From NCBI GenBank assembly GCA_963575745.1, contig CAUYUJ010012758.1, forward strand, positions 162,501 through 226,500: a stretch of 64,000 nucleotides of DNA, given 5' to 3'. Below the pieces are notes generated by a model, which saw only the letters and a list, made by a program, of their open reading frames with translations, was not told the DNA's origin and ran no database searches. Made by a program: the position numbers and the translations under genes. Positions 1-10,979 of this stretch are shown piece by piece; position 1 is the stretch's first letter; each line of letters starts with the position of its first letter. The DNA comes from Prorocentrum cordatum (lineage: Eukaryota > Sar > Dinophyceae > Prorocentrales > Prorocentraceae).

Positions 1-94
1 GCGTAGCTGCTAGTGCCTCGTCGCCCACATGGGCGGTGTCGTCTCCTAGCGCGGCCCAGAGTGTCGTCGTGGCCTCCGGCAGAGTGCGGCACGC

Positions 95-1110
95 TCAGGG
101 GCTCAGCGCTGCCCGGGCGGCGGTGCTCTCCAGGCCGAACCGCCGCAGAGAGTGCGGTAGGCGGAGGTGCCACGAGGCTGCGTTCGCCGCAGGGGCCGCG
201 AGCTCCGCGCTTTGCAGGCCGTGGCCCCCAGCGGCGCCAGCGAGGAAGAGATTCCTGCGCGCGGTGTCGTCCAGCGGGGCGCCCAGGGCGTGTTCGCATT
301 CAGCGGCCAGCGCCCCGTCCAGGGCCCGTGCCCCCCCACTTGGGGCGCCGCAGGCGCAGGCGCGCGTCAGGAACGCGTCGTCGGAACCCGTCCTCGCGCG
401 CAGGAGGGTCAGCGCCACGTGCCTGTCCAGGCCCGCGGCGCAAAGGCTACGCAGCCTCTGGTGGAGCTTCCCGCGGGCCGTCTGCAGCGCAGCCACCTCG
501 GGGCTACCCTCGGCATGGAGGCTCCCTTCCACTGGCGCTGCGGCGTGGGTCGTCGGGACCGTCGGTAGCGCGCCGCGACGCAGCACCAGGGCACGGGGAT
601 CCAGCGCACGCAGCTCGGGAAGCGCCGCCGCCGGGTCGACCTCGCGGCCCAGGCGCAGCCTCGTCTTGTCCAGATCCCCGCGGAGGCCGGCCGAGGCGCA
701 GGCGCGTTCGAAGGTTTCTTCGGCGGCTCTGGCTCTGGAGGGGTTGCAGACTTGGCAGCAGTAGCCCCCCGCTGGTTCCGTCGCGGTGGCTGCGGCCTGC
801 TCTGCGGCGCTGGCCACACCTGGGCATCTCGAGGGAACACTTGGTTGGTGAGAGCGTCCCCGACGCACTGCTTCGGAAGTTTTGTCTGCGTGCCGTCACG
901 CGCCACGTGCACGTGAGTGACAGCGGTGCACAGGCCCAGGCGCGCACAGGGCAGCAGGTCCAGGACCAGGGTCGACACCGCAGTCGCCGAATTTGCCGAC
1001 CCGTCGAACTCGTTGTGGGCGCTCCTCACGTCCAGGCTGTTTTGCAGCAGCGCGGCCAGCACTCGAGGACGACCAGGGCTGCTTTGTGCCGCGTTCTGCG
1101 CCACGGGCAC
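95..1110 (-). pseudogene. LINE reverse transcriptase fragment (minus strand)
   Basis: This is a decayed piece of a non-LTR retrotransposon reverse transcriptase read on the minus strand. The upstream part (about 1110-830) carries a motif A-like stretch, LDVRSAHNEF, and a weak motif B-like stretch. After a frame change the ORF at 868-95 carries DKTRL (the K of motif D) and a C-terminal region ending in GGHGLQSAELAAPAA, which resembles the LGGLGLRSA-type end of many dinoflagellate LINE proteins. The motif C aspartates are not visible; the equivalent place reads GGYCCQVCNP. At least one frameshift separates the blocks, so it is not functional. No ORF1 or endonuclease is present. Family assignment is inferred from motif order. 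Confidence 0.6.
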
Positions 1111-1518
1111 CTCCTCCTCCTCCTCCTCCTCTTCCTCCTCCTCCTCCTCCTCCTCCTCCTCCTCCTCCTCCTCTTCCTCCTCCTCCCTCCTCCTCCTCCT
1201 CCTCCTCCTCCTCCTCCTCCTCCTGCTCCTCCTCCTCCCCTTTCTCCTCCCCTCCTCCTCCTCCTCCTCCTCCTCCCTCCTCCTCCTCCTCCTCCTCCTC
1301 CTCCTCCTCTCTCCTCTCCTCTCCTCCTCCTCCTCCTCCTCCTCCTCCCCTCCTCCTCCTCCTCCTCCTCCTCCTCCTCCTCCTCCTCCTCCTCCTTCCT
1401 CCCCCTTCCTCCCTCCTCCTTCCTCCCTCCTCCCTCCTCCCTCCTCCTCCTGTTCTTAATATTATTCCTCTTCCTCCTCCTCCTCCTCCTCCTCCTCCTC
1501 CTCCTCCTACTCCTCCTC
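1106..1518. repeat. (TCC)n/(CTC)n polypyrimidine tract
   Basis: About 410 bp of nearly pure TCC/CTC repeat with occasional C-runs and TTCC variants. It gives long poly-Pro, poly-Ser and poly-Leu translations in all three frames, none of which is a credible gene. It separates the minus-strand RT fragment from the next LINE copy. Confidence 0.95.
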
Positions 1519-1539
1519 CTCAAGCCATTGGGGCTCAAG
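1519..1539 (+). other. degenerate spliced-leader-like sequence
   Basis: The 21 bases ending in GGGGCTCAAG match the dinoflagellate spliced-leader consensus (which ends in GCCATTTTGGCTCAAG) at about 16 of 21 positions. It lies about 105 bp upstream of the LINE ORF1 start at 1645, where a trans-spliced leader would be expected. The last 8 bases also form one arm of a local hairpin (GGCTCAA with TTGAGCC), and GGCTCAAG occurs elsewhere in the window in hairpins, so chance similarity is possible. Confidence 0.3.
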
Positions 1540-1644
1540 CCTTTTTTGAGCCTGCCTCTGTACCGTCTCGAGGTGCTTGAGGTCACGTCTCCCGAGGGAG
1601 ACCGCCGAACCAGAGGCAATCGCAACCAGATTATTTCACTCGCC

Positions 1645-2771
1645 ATGCCTCCTTCGCGTCGCAAGGGCGGCGGCTGGGCAGGCTGGTATGGCCATCGTGG
1701 CGATCATGATTCTCCTTGGAAATGTGGGCGCTGCGGCTGCGCCAAGAACTCGGGAGATTCTGGTACTGCAAGCAATGCGGTGGCAAAAAGAAAGATTGTG
1801 ACGTCGCACTACTTCAGGGAGACGCTGGAGATCTGTGGACCGACTGGGAGCGGCCCCAAGGTGGAGGACTTGCCGACCCCGCGCCCGTGGGGCTTCAGGG
1901 ACGAGGGCCCCCACCAGCAGCCATCATTGGGAACCAGGAAGCTCTGTCGGACGGTGAGATCCAGCAGCTCATTGAACTCAACAAGAAGATGGGCAAACAA
2001 AGTTTGGCTACGGCGTACCAACTTCGCCTTGATCAGCGTCGGACCGCAGTGGAGCCCATCCCACTCCAGACGCAGGCTACCACGGTCGACCGTCACATCA
2101 AACAGCTCGAGAAGAAGCTCAACGCCGATATGGGTCAGTATGAGCGTTGGAAAGATTGGCTCGACGCCAAAAAGGAGTCAATTGCCAAGACCAGAGTCGA
2201 GCGTCGAGATGGAATTGCTAAATATAAAGGCTTGGTTGAGCAGTTGTCCAGCCAAGTATGTTCGCCAGCTCCGATCCAGCAGAAGACCCAGGTCACGCTA
2301 CAGGAGTTGCTCAGCGGCAATGGGGAGTTCCTCGGCCTCTCCGGCGTCGAGAGCGCTTTCGGGGTCGATGGCGACGTCTACGAGATTCAAGATTCAGATC
2401 GAGAGGAGCTCGCAGCCAGATCGCAGCAGCTACGTGAGCAGATCTCCAATGCGGTCAAGGACCTCTTCGGCCAGGCTTCGCAAAAGTTCGAAGAGCTCAA
2501 GAGCGCACACAAGGCCCACGTCCTCCGTCTCGGCAAGAAGCGCAAGACCAACGAAGGTGAAGCTACAAGTGGCGCCACTGATGCAAGAGCTGGCGGTGGA
2601 GCAGGTTCTAATGACGGAGCTGGTGGAGCGGCACCTGAGGGCACGGCAGCGAAGGAGAGTAGCAGCGTGGGCCATGGGTCATCGACCTCGTCGGCCACGG
2701 CGCTCTTGGAGTCTGCAGACAAGCTCTTGGGCCCACAACCTCAGCAGGCAGCCCCCCCTGTCGTCGCGTAG
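1645..2771 (+). pseudogene. LINE copy 2, ORF1 (zinc ribbon plus coiled coil), frameshifted
   Basis: Nucleic-acid-binding ORF1 of a LINE. Translation from ATG 1645 gives a Gly/Trp-rich start and WKCGRCG. After a single frame change at about 1740-1760 the other reading frame gives FWYCKQCGGKK, so the two CxxC halves of one zinc ribbon now lie in different frames. The rest (to the stop at 2769-2771) is a charged helical region around HIKQLEKKL, a probable coiled coil, then an Ala/Gly/Ser-rich tail. LINE ORF1 proteins bind element RNA; that role is inferred from position upstream of ORF2. The frame break makes this copy non-functional. Confidence 0.65.
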
Positions 2772-3087
2772 TCGGCAGGGGGGCCATCACGTTCACGGTT
2801 CATCCGACATTCCAAGTGGTCCATCGGCCACGTCCTCATCCCCACCGGCGCCCGATTCGTTCGGAAATACGAGGTCAGGAAGTTCATCGGCGAGGGCTCC
2901 CTCGTCGGCGATATCGGCTGAACGGGCTTCCAGGAGTTCTGACAGCCATCATCTCTCGTCGGCCAGCATGCTGGCCAGCAATTTTTTGGGGCCCCCTGCT
3001 GAAGGAGCCCTTCCATCTGACCCTGCTAAGTTTTTTATCAGTGCCCCCTTGCCCTGCCTGCACGTTTCAGTTAGCAGTCGAGACGAT

Positions 3088-4143
3088 GAATTGTACGGCG
3101 TGGTCATCGATTGAGTCCTGGGTAGAATCCTCGACTTCGCACGCACTCCTGGCTCAGGAACATCGTTTGGTTAGTGCTGACGACATCGCGAAGGCAGGAA
3201 AGTGGGCACTGAAGAGGGGATGGAAAGCTAGATTCGCTCCAGCGTTACGAACCAGCGAGGGGGGTTCCTCTGGAGGGGTGGCGATTTTGGTTCGATTGTA
3301 TCTTGGATTTCACGATCCCGATTTTGAGGCTGTCGTCGTCCCCCACAGAGCCCTGAGTTGTATTGTTTCGGTCCCTGGAGCTCCTCAAACTTTGTTCACG
3401 GCCCTATATCTACGTGACAGTGAGGACCTCACTGACAGGAACCTCGCAATCCTTGCAGCAGTTGGATCTCGGCACAGCGAGTTTGCTGGCCCACATTGTA
3501 TCGGAGGTGATTTCAACGTGACGCCTGAAGTTGTGGCCGATTCGGCAGTGCCAGGCTGGTTGAAGTCTAACCTCATTTTCACGAAGGATGGGACATGCAC
3601 CAGCACGGGAGGAGCTCGTACGTTAGATTTCTTCATCTTGTCTGCAGGCCTCAGCCGATGCTTGCAGTCTGTCGAGGCGGTGCTCGGCACCGATATCAAG
3701 ACGCACACCCCCGTGCGCATCCTCTTCCACCCGCAGTTGGCTGAGCTCAAGGCCCTCCAGTTCCTGAAGCCCCCGAAGCCCCCAGCAGAGCGGCCAGTCG
3801 GCCCTCAGCCTCATCCTCCAGACCTCTCGGAGGTTTTAGATTGCGCCGACTATGGCATGGATCTTGTTGCTCGGAAGGCCCCCAGAGGCCAAGTGCAGCG
3901 GCACCTCGACACGCTGTATCGTCTCTGGGCTGATACCGCCGAGTGGGAATTGTCTCAGGTCCTCCAGACGGACCTGCCTATTTGGGGTACTAGGTGCAGA
4001 CGGCCTCGTCTGGTCTGGGTCTCTGCGCTCGACAGGGACTCCAAGGCCTCTTACAAGGACCCCATGCTATTCGCAGACAGATGGCTGTCTCGCCTCATTC
4101 GGTTTCTCCTGGGCGCCATGGTCGACGGCGACGTTGTCACTTT

Positions 4144-4183
<40 letters not shown>

Positions 4184-4198
4184 ATATATATATAATAT

Positions 4199-4267
<69 letters not shown>

Positions 4268-7200
4268 GAGGCGCCCCAAGAGATCTTCAGACCTTTGGGA
4301 GACTTCCTGGAGGTATATCGCGAGCGTTCAGCTCTGGTCCTGGGGTTCGAGGGTGTTCATGCTGATTCGGGAGGTCTTCTTGAATGTCAAGCTCTTCTCG
4401 AACCCAGATTAGATGAATATGCTAGGGCTTCCTCGCAGCGGTCGCTGAAGGCGTGGCGTAGCTGGCATCTAGACGGCATCGATGGACTAAAGAATTGAAG
4501 CCGTGGGTGGCGACCACCACGCTCTCGGCCGAAGGGCTCGTCCTCTCGGACCCTTTGTCGCTACTGCAGGCTGAGGGGACTAGGTTGGGTGAGCTGTGGA
4601 ACTCGAAGTCCCCCCCCCCCCCCCCCCCCCCCTGAGGCTAGCAAGGAGCCCATCGAATACTTGGAAGGCCGAAGCCCCCTCACGCCAGACGACCTGATTG
4701 CTGTGAGTAAAAGTCCTACGCAGTAGGTACAGCCACAAGTGTGGATGGCTTCCACATGCGCCATTTTTCGATGTTGCAACCAGGCCTCCTGTCAGTTTTG
4801 TGCACGCTCTACTACATGATGGAGTGCACGGGGCTCATGGCCCACCAGACGCAGGCATTGGTCACTCTCCTCCTATCCAAGCCAGCAGGATGATATCGGC
4901 CGATAGGCTTTTTTTCTGCATATTACAGATTGTGGGCGAGAGTTCGCCGCCCCTATGCCGAGCGATGGGAAGCCGATCATCAGCGGACCTACCTCGCAGC
5001 GGGTCCCTTCAATTCAGCGCTCGACGCAGTCTACAGGCAAGCCGTCAGAAACGAACAGTCTGTGGGGAAAGGCAAGGCGGTTGCTAAGATCCTCTGGGAC
5101 CTCTACAAGTTCTACGAATCTATTCGGCTTCCTAAGCTCGCTGCACGTTGTGAACACAAGGTTTCCCCAAGCAGATCTACAGGGTCTCGATCAAGGCCTA
5201 CGGAGGAGCTCGATTTATATCTCTTGGGGGCCTTCTGCACGGCCCGCACTTCAGTGAGCGCGGAATCGTTGCTGGTTGCAGTTTCGCTACTACGTACATT
5301 AGGGCCTATGTTATCCCCACGATGGACCTCCTGAGGCTCCCCTACCAGGTTCAGCTCGACATCTACATAGACGACTACGGTATATCTAGCAGTGGGTCTG
5401 GGAAGTCTGTAGTGTCTTCGCTGAAGCTTCCCTCGGCTGAGTTGCTTATTGCCCTCGAAGAGAAGGCAGAGAAGGCAGCAGTGGTCTCCTCCGTCAAATG
5501 GGTCGGTCAGGCAGTCAAGTCTTTCTTGGGGAGGTACGGAGGGCCTTCCGATGACTGCCACACTGCAATCAACCTCGGCATCGACGACGGCGCTGGTCAG
5601 GCGCGTCGTGCCAGAGGACGGGGTCGCAAAGCTGCTGCTCGTCTTCGGGTTTTTCGACAGAGAGTCAAGAGAGCTTTCAAATGTAGGCAGGCGCTTGGAC
5701 GTCACTCCCGTAAAATATTCGTTTCTGGGCCGGTGGCTTCGATGACGTATGGGGCGGCTGTCTTTGGGACGTCGGATCTCGGCTGGGTCGAGGTCCCTAA
5801 CGGCTCTGTGCATTCTCGAGAATGACCCGATATACCACACTTCTATCGCACCTATCGCTCGGTACTCCAGAGAGATTTGGGACGCCCAGGTGCAGCAGAC
5901 TCCGTTCGCTTTAGGATTTCGTGAGCTTCGTGCAGCCCGGGGAGATGTCTGGGCTAGCCCGCCAAGCTCGTGGCGCAGAGTACGCGGCCCGATGGGCGCC
6001 ATGTTTCTTTCTCTCAGCCGTATAGGCTGGTCCATGACGTCCTTTGCGCAGCTGAAGAACGATCTTGGTGTCGAGTATTCCCTGACCATCCATTCCCCTC
6101 AGCTTATCAAGCAGTTGCTGCACGAAGGAGTGGTCAGGATGCTTTGCCGAGTTGCAGGTCAGAAGCTCGGTCTTCAAGACCGCGCATCTTACGACGCTGT
6201 GATCAGAGACTCGCGCAGCTCGCAATACTCCTATTTCGAGAAGGGATGCATCCGTGCCAATACCTGCGGGGCCTGTTGGACCCAGGAGAAAGCCGTGTCC
6301 CTCGGATATCAAATTCCTGAGGTATGTTGTTCTCTGTGTGGCGGCCCTTCAGACTCAACGTGGCACAGGTTATGGGTGTGCCCTACGGTCGACGATCTCA
6401 GGAAGGAGCTTTGTGATCCCGAAGTGTTGCAGGCGAGTGCCGAGGTGGACTTAGCCACCGTCTCGAATGACCAGTTCGTGTTGTCCACGAAAGGTATCTT
6501 CACCCACCCCTGCGAGCACCTCCCGATGCCCTCCAAGGAATGCCCCCCTATGGTCCATTGGGAAGCTCCTCAGCACGATGATTCTGATGAGCAACTATTC
6601 TCTGGGGACGTTTTCTTCGACTGATCATGTAGGAAGCACGTACTTACGGAATTATGCAGGGCAGGGTGGGGCTTAGCTGTTTATGATAATCATAGGAATT
6701 TGCAGTGTGTCACGTGGGCCCCCCTTTGGGACAGGTTCCCCGAGACCTCCCAAGCGGCGGAGCACAGTAGCCTGGCATATGGTTCTCTGTGTCTCCTGGG
6801 GCCCCCAGATGGCTTCAGTGATTGCCTTAATGTTTGCAAAGCGTTTCTCATGGAGCGACCCGAGCGTCTCTCCTACAAGCGGCCTTATGCAGGGCTGATG
6901 TTAAATACGCTTCAGACTAAATTGAACAGCCTTCACAAGGTGAAGGCGCACGCAGCGGATTCCCCAGATTTAACGGCCGATCAGCGGCATTTCAAACTTG
7001 GTAATGATGAGGCCGACAGAGCGGCCAAGCGAGGAGTGGACATGCACGCCAAGGGCTCTAACGCTGAACTTGATTTTGTAGACTGGCAACTCAAAGTTGC
7101 CAAGAATGTCGGCCTGCTGGCAGCCCGTATTCTTCCGTCTTGGCCGAGACTCAACCTTGACGGAGTGGGATTTATCGCCCCAGCCCGCGAGGTGGAGCCG

Positions 7201-7731
7201 CCCCCCCCCCCCCTCCCCCCTTGTGGAGCAGTACCATCATGAGTGGGTGTGGTGTGCCACCTTCTGGCGCTGCAGCACGTGTCTCCGATGTCGCCGCCAG
7301 TCTGAAAAACCCGGTTTTTTTTGTTAGGGTCCTCGGGCCAGCTCCCTGACGTGGCCCTTTCCATGCGTGATAAGGGCCACGCTATCACGGCCCTTCAGTG
7401 CTCGAATCAAAGTATGTTGTATGTTTGCCATCTCTGCTGCGGGCACAGCTGCGGCGGTCAATTCAGGAAGCTTCGCAAGTCGTGCATCCCCGAGCCCGAA
7501 GGGCCCAGGAAGTCTAAGTACGCGCCCTCGGTCTTGAGGGCGCTGCGGAGGGGTAGACATCCCAGGCTGGCTGGAGTGACGTGCGAAGCGTTCGCCCCTG
7601 CTGCTGAAGCGAGCGAGTCTGATCCTGGTGATCGGGCTGAGCCCGACATGTTGGCTCATGTCCGCAGGTCGCTTCGGGAGGAGGGCGAGCACGCTCCAGA
7701 CCAGCACTCTCGTTCAGAAGGCTCGGACTGA
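3088..7731 (+). pseudogene. LINE copy 2, ORF2 (endonuclease-RT-RNase H), decayed
   Basis: Remains of a full LINE ORF2 spread over several frames. Blocks in order: exonuclease-endonuclease-phosphatase domain with LLAQEHRL and GGDFNVTP (about 3145-3760); interruption by (TA)n and a 66-base A-run (about 4150-4266) and by a C-run near 4611-4632; RT with motif A ILWDLYKFYE (near 5090) and motif C YIDDYG (5364-5378); thumb region; a Cys-His knuckle CCSLCGGPSDSTWHRLWVCP (about 6325-6384); RNase H with GDVFFD, AAEHS, SDCLNV and GNDEADRAA (6604-7025); and a C-terminal Cys block around CHLCCGHSC (about 7430). Many frameshifts and stops. It was capable of target-primed retrotransposition only before decay. 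Followed by TCC repeats. Confidence 0.8.
4150..4266. repeat. (TA)n followed by a 66-base A-run
   Basis: About 50 bp of TA/ATA dinucleotide repeat directly followed by a homopolymer A tract, inside the linker between the endonuclease and RT blocks of LINE copy 2. It may be a microsatellite expansion or the relic tail of a later retro-insertion; no duplicated flanks were identified. Confidence 0.9.
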
Positions 7732-7828
7732 CCCTGCACCAGGCGGGTAAACTAGTCCGAGTTTTTTGTTTCGTTCCAACTCAACCCGAGTTGGCTCGGG
7801 TTCAGGGCGCCCGTCAAAAAAAACTCCT

Positions 7829-7900
7829 CCTCCTCCTGCTCCTCCTCCTCCTCCTGCTCATCCTCCTGCCCCTCCTCCTCCTTCCTCCTCCTCCTCCTGC
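7829..7900. repeat. (CTC)n tract
   Basis: A short polypyrimidine tract beginning directly after an A-run at the 3' end of LINE copy 2 and abutting the 5' truncation point of LINE copy 3. Confidence 0.9.
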
Positions 7901-7902
7901 AG

Positions 7903-10041
7903 GTCTCGAGAGGCAGGGGCGGCAAGACCGTAGTCGCGGTCTCGCATGGCGGAGTGGAGCGGCAGCTAGGCAGCCAGAACAAGCAGATGGGCATTCAGGT
8001 GGTGCGTGAAGCCGCGCATTTGGGCGCGACCCAGTCAGCCGCGCGGCGACGACGTGTCGGAGCCCAGCCCAAGAGGATCATGGAGGCCAAGGCCAGGAGT
8101 TGGAAGATCCAGCGGGTCAAGGCCGCAGGAGGCGCAGCGGAGAAGGTGGTCAAGCTCGGGATCGCGCCGTCGGAGCTCTACGGCACACGCGTTCAGGGCG
8201 CCACGGACACGCTGATCACCACGCTCAGGAGGACTGTAGCGGCGGCTTTCCCTGGCTGCAACACGGGGAGGTCGGCCGCGCTGGTGCTGCTGGCGGAGGG
8301 CGCGGACCCTGCCGTGATCGCCAACGCTGGGCCCATCGTGGAGTGGGCCAGGGCGTGGCAGGAGGCGACGGACATGGCCACGCGGGACCCCCTGGTGGCG
8401 AGCTGGCGCTCGCGGGTCATGCGACTCCACGGGCATCCGAGGCAGTGGGGCCTAGTGAGAGGGCCAGCAGGCTCGTGCATTGCAACAGTAATCCGCATTG
8501 GTTGGAGCACCCAGAGTCCAGCAACAGCCACATGCGGGACCGAGGTGCACGATTTGGTACATATAGATTTGTACTACCTTCACCCCCTCGTGCGCCAGGC
8601 CACACATTCTGGGCTGCAGAACGGCTGGCTTGCGCGTTGGGGTCCTGGGGTGAAAGTCTCTAAGAATGTCTTTCTGGAGCCGATAAGAATGCTGCTCCGC
8701 AGGCCCCTGTTTGAAAAATAGACTGCAGAGCATCGCACGCGGGCCCGAACCTCGTTTGCGGGAGGCACGTGGCCCCAACAGAGAATATGTAAGGCTGGTT
8801 GTGCGACGACCGACCAGTGCCAGGCATGTATGAATGTTGTAGGTGCGGACTTGCACCGCACGCATGCACGCAGCGCGCGCGATGTGATGCGCAGGCGCGT
8901 CGGCAGAAGACACGCGCAGCATAGAGGAGCAAACCCGCTCCCAGGTTTCGAACCCCTCTGGGCCAGGGGCATCTCCGAGGACCCCGTTGAGCTCCTGAAT
9001 GTTCTGCCAGTCTCGTTCGAGGCCCAACATGAGGGCGAACGCCCAGGGGCCGTCACAGGAGAGGTTTTCACAGACAGATCTCTCTTGTACGGTGAGTTTA
9101 TCCCCCTTCGGCGCGCGGGGTGGAGCTTCGCCACCCTTGACGCCTCAGGGGGGAGCCTTGCTTGTTCTGCGTTCGGCCCCCTCCCCCTGCCACAAAATCG
9201 GCAAGGGATATACCCGCCAGAGCTGCGCGCTATCCTTCAGGCGCTGAGGAGCGCGATGCCGCCCTTCAAAATCTAGCGCGGCTGCCAGGCTGCAGTAGAC
9301 GGAACGTCCAGAGGGGAGGAGTGGCGCTCGTCACCTGCCAGGGCACACAGTGATCTCTGGCGCGAGTTTTGGTTTCTGACGAACGATCTTGGAGGGTTGG
9401 GCCCCAGGACCATCCAGATAATAAAAATAATGGCACATGCCACTCGAGCCCAGCGGCGAGAGATTGGCGAGAGACTGTTCAAAGGCAACCGCTTCGCGGA
9501 TGAACACGCGAAGAAGGGGGCAAATTTGTGCGCACGCCCTTTCTGGCAGCGCCAGGCATATCGGCAGAAGTACACCACGATAGCAGATGCCCTGGAATTT
9601 GCTGTAAGGCTCGGCGCAATGTCGCCCGAAGTCGTCGATGCGATTACCGATGTCGAACCGAGCAGCATCAGAGGACCAGACCCGAGTCAGGCCGCCGAGT
9701 CGAATCCTGCTCCTCCTCCGATGCCCCCCCCTTCCCCGTCTGTGGGCCCCAGGGACCGCCACGCTCCCAGGGCCACAAGTCAGACTCAGAGCGGGCCGTC
9801 GGGCGCAGAATCTGTCGAATCCGAAGCCCGAGAAGCACGCATCCTTAAGGCGCAGGGGCTAGGACACCACCTCGTGTTCCGCCCCAATTTTGCATTCTGC
9901 AGGCGACGCGCTTCCTACGCTCAGCGTAAGTGGACGAACCTTGTGAAGGAGGGCTGCAAGCCCGCCCGAGCTCGGACGGCCAAGGGTCGACTGACGCGTT
10001 TGTGGGAGGGCCGCCATCCATCCACAGGGAAGCCCTCGTAA
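7903..10041 (+). pseudogene. LINE copy 3, 5'-truncated ORF2 fragment
   Basis: This fragment begins inside the RT, after motif C, with a GKTVVAVSHG segment equivalent to the post-motif-C strand of LINE RTs. It continues through the thumb/connection block (WGLVRGPAGS, near 8450). A broken region follows, then RNase H: GEVFTDRS (about 9064) and YPPELRAIL (about 9212), and after a frame change MAHAT and GNRFADEHAK (about 9430-9515). The end has a Cys-containing tail and a Pro/Ser-rich linker. No ORF1, endonuclease or RT catalytic core is present. Both ends abut TCC-rich tracts, and several frame changes rule out function. Confidence 0.75.
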
Positions 10042-10119
10042 GCACGAACTTGCACGGCGAAGGCGGCTTGCGTGGTGCTCTCCATCTGCGCAAGTCCTAA
10101 GTAGCACAATCCTAGCACA

Positions 10120-10848
10120 ATCCTCCTCCTCCTGCTCCTCCTCCTCCTCCTCCTCTTCCTGCTCCTCCTCATCATAATCGTCCTCCTCCTCCTCCTCCTC
10201 CTCCATCTCCTCCTCCTCCGCCTCCGCCTCCTCCTCCTCCTCCTCCTCCTCCTCCTCCTACTACTACTACTACTACTACTACTACTAATAATAATAATAA
10301 TACTACTACGACTACGACTGTTCCTAATATGTTTCCTCGTCCTCCTCCTCCTCCTCATCCTCCTCCTGCTCCCCCTGCTCCTCCTGCTCCTCCTGCTCCT
10401 CCTCCTCCCCTCCTCCTCCTCCTCCTCTTCCTCTCCTCCTCCTCTCATCCTCATCCTCCTCCTCCCCCTGTTCCTAATACCCTTCCTCCTCCTCCTCCTC
10501 CTCCTCCTCCTCCTCCTCCTCCTCCTCTGCTCCTGCTCCTCCTCCTCTTCCTCCTCCTCCTCCTCCTCCTCCTCCTCCTCCTGTTCCTCATGTTCCTCCT
10601 CCGCCTCCTCCTCCTCCTCCTCCTCCCCTCGTCCTCCTCCTCCTCCACCGCCTCCCCCATCCTCCTAGTCCTCCTCCGCCCCCTCCTCCTCCTCCTCCTC
10701 CTCCTCCTCCTTCGCCTGCTCCTCTTAATCCTCCTAATCCACCTCCTCCTCCCTCCCTCCTCCTCCTCCTCCTCCCCCTCCTCCTCCTGTTCCTCCTCTC
10801 CTCCTCCACCTCCCCCTCCTCCTCCGCCTCCTCGTCCTCCTCCTCCTC

Positions 10849-10879
<31 letters not shown>

Positions 10880-10909
10880 TCCTCCTCCCCCTCCCCCTCC
10901 TCCTCCTAG
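10120..10909. repeat. long (TCC)n/(CTC)n tract with CTA/TAA islands
   Basis: About 790 bp of polypyrimidine repeat with short (CTA)n and (TAA)n islands near 10257-10305. It produces the poly-Pro/poly-Ser prefix of an apparent 602-residue ORF; only the part of that ORF after 10980 looks like protein. Confidence 0.95.
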
Positions 10910-10979
10910 CCGTTTCGGGGCGAGCGCGGGGCTCGCTCGTGCGGGGGCATACTTCGAAGCGGCGCGCCCCCGCGGGCCG

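Noticed and set aside
13-1640. N-terminal half of a 1033-residue plus-strand ORF
   Set aside because: It is Arg/Pro/Ser-rich, antisense to an RT fragment, and then translates a TCC microsatellite; only its last part coincides with the LINE ORF1 start.
10329-10909. Poly-Pro/Leu extension of the LINE copy 4 ORF1
   Set aside because: A pure microsatellite translation; the protein-like part starts at ATG 10980.
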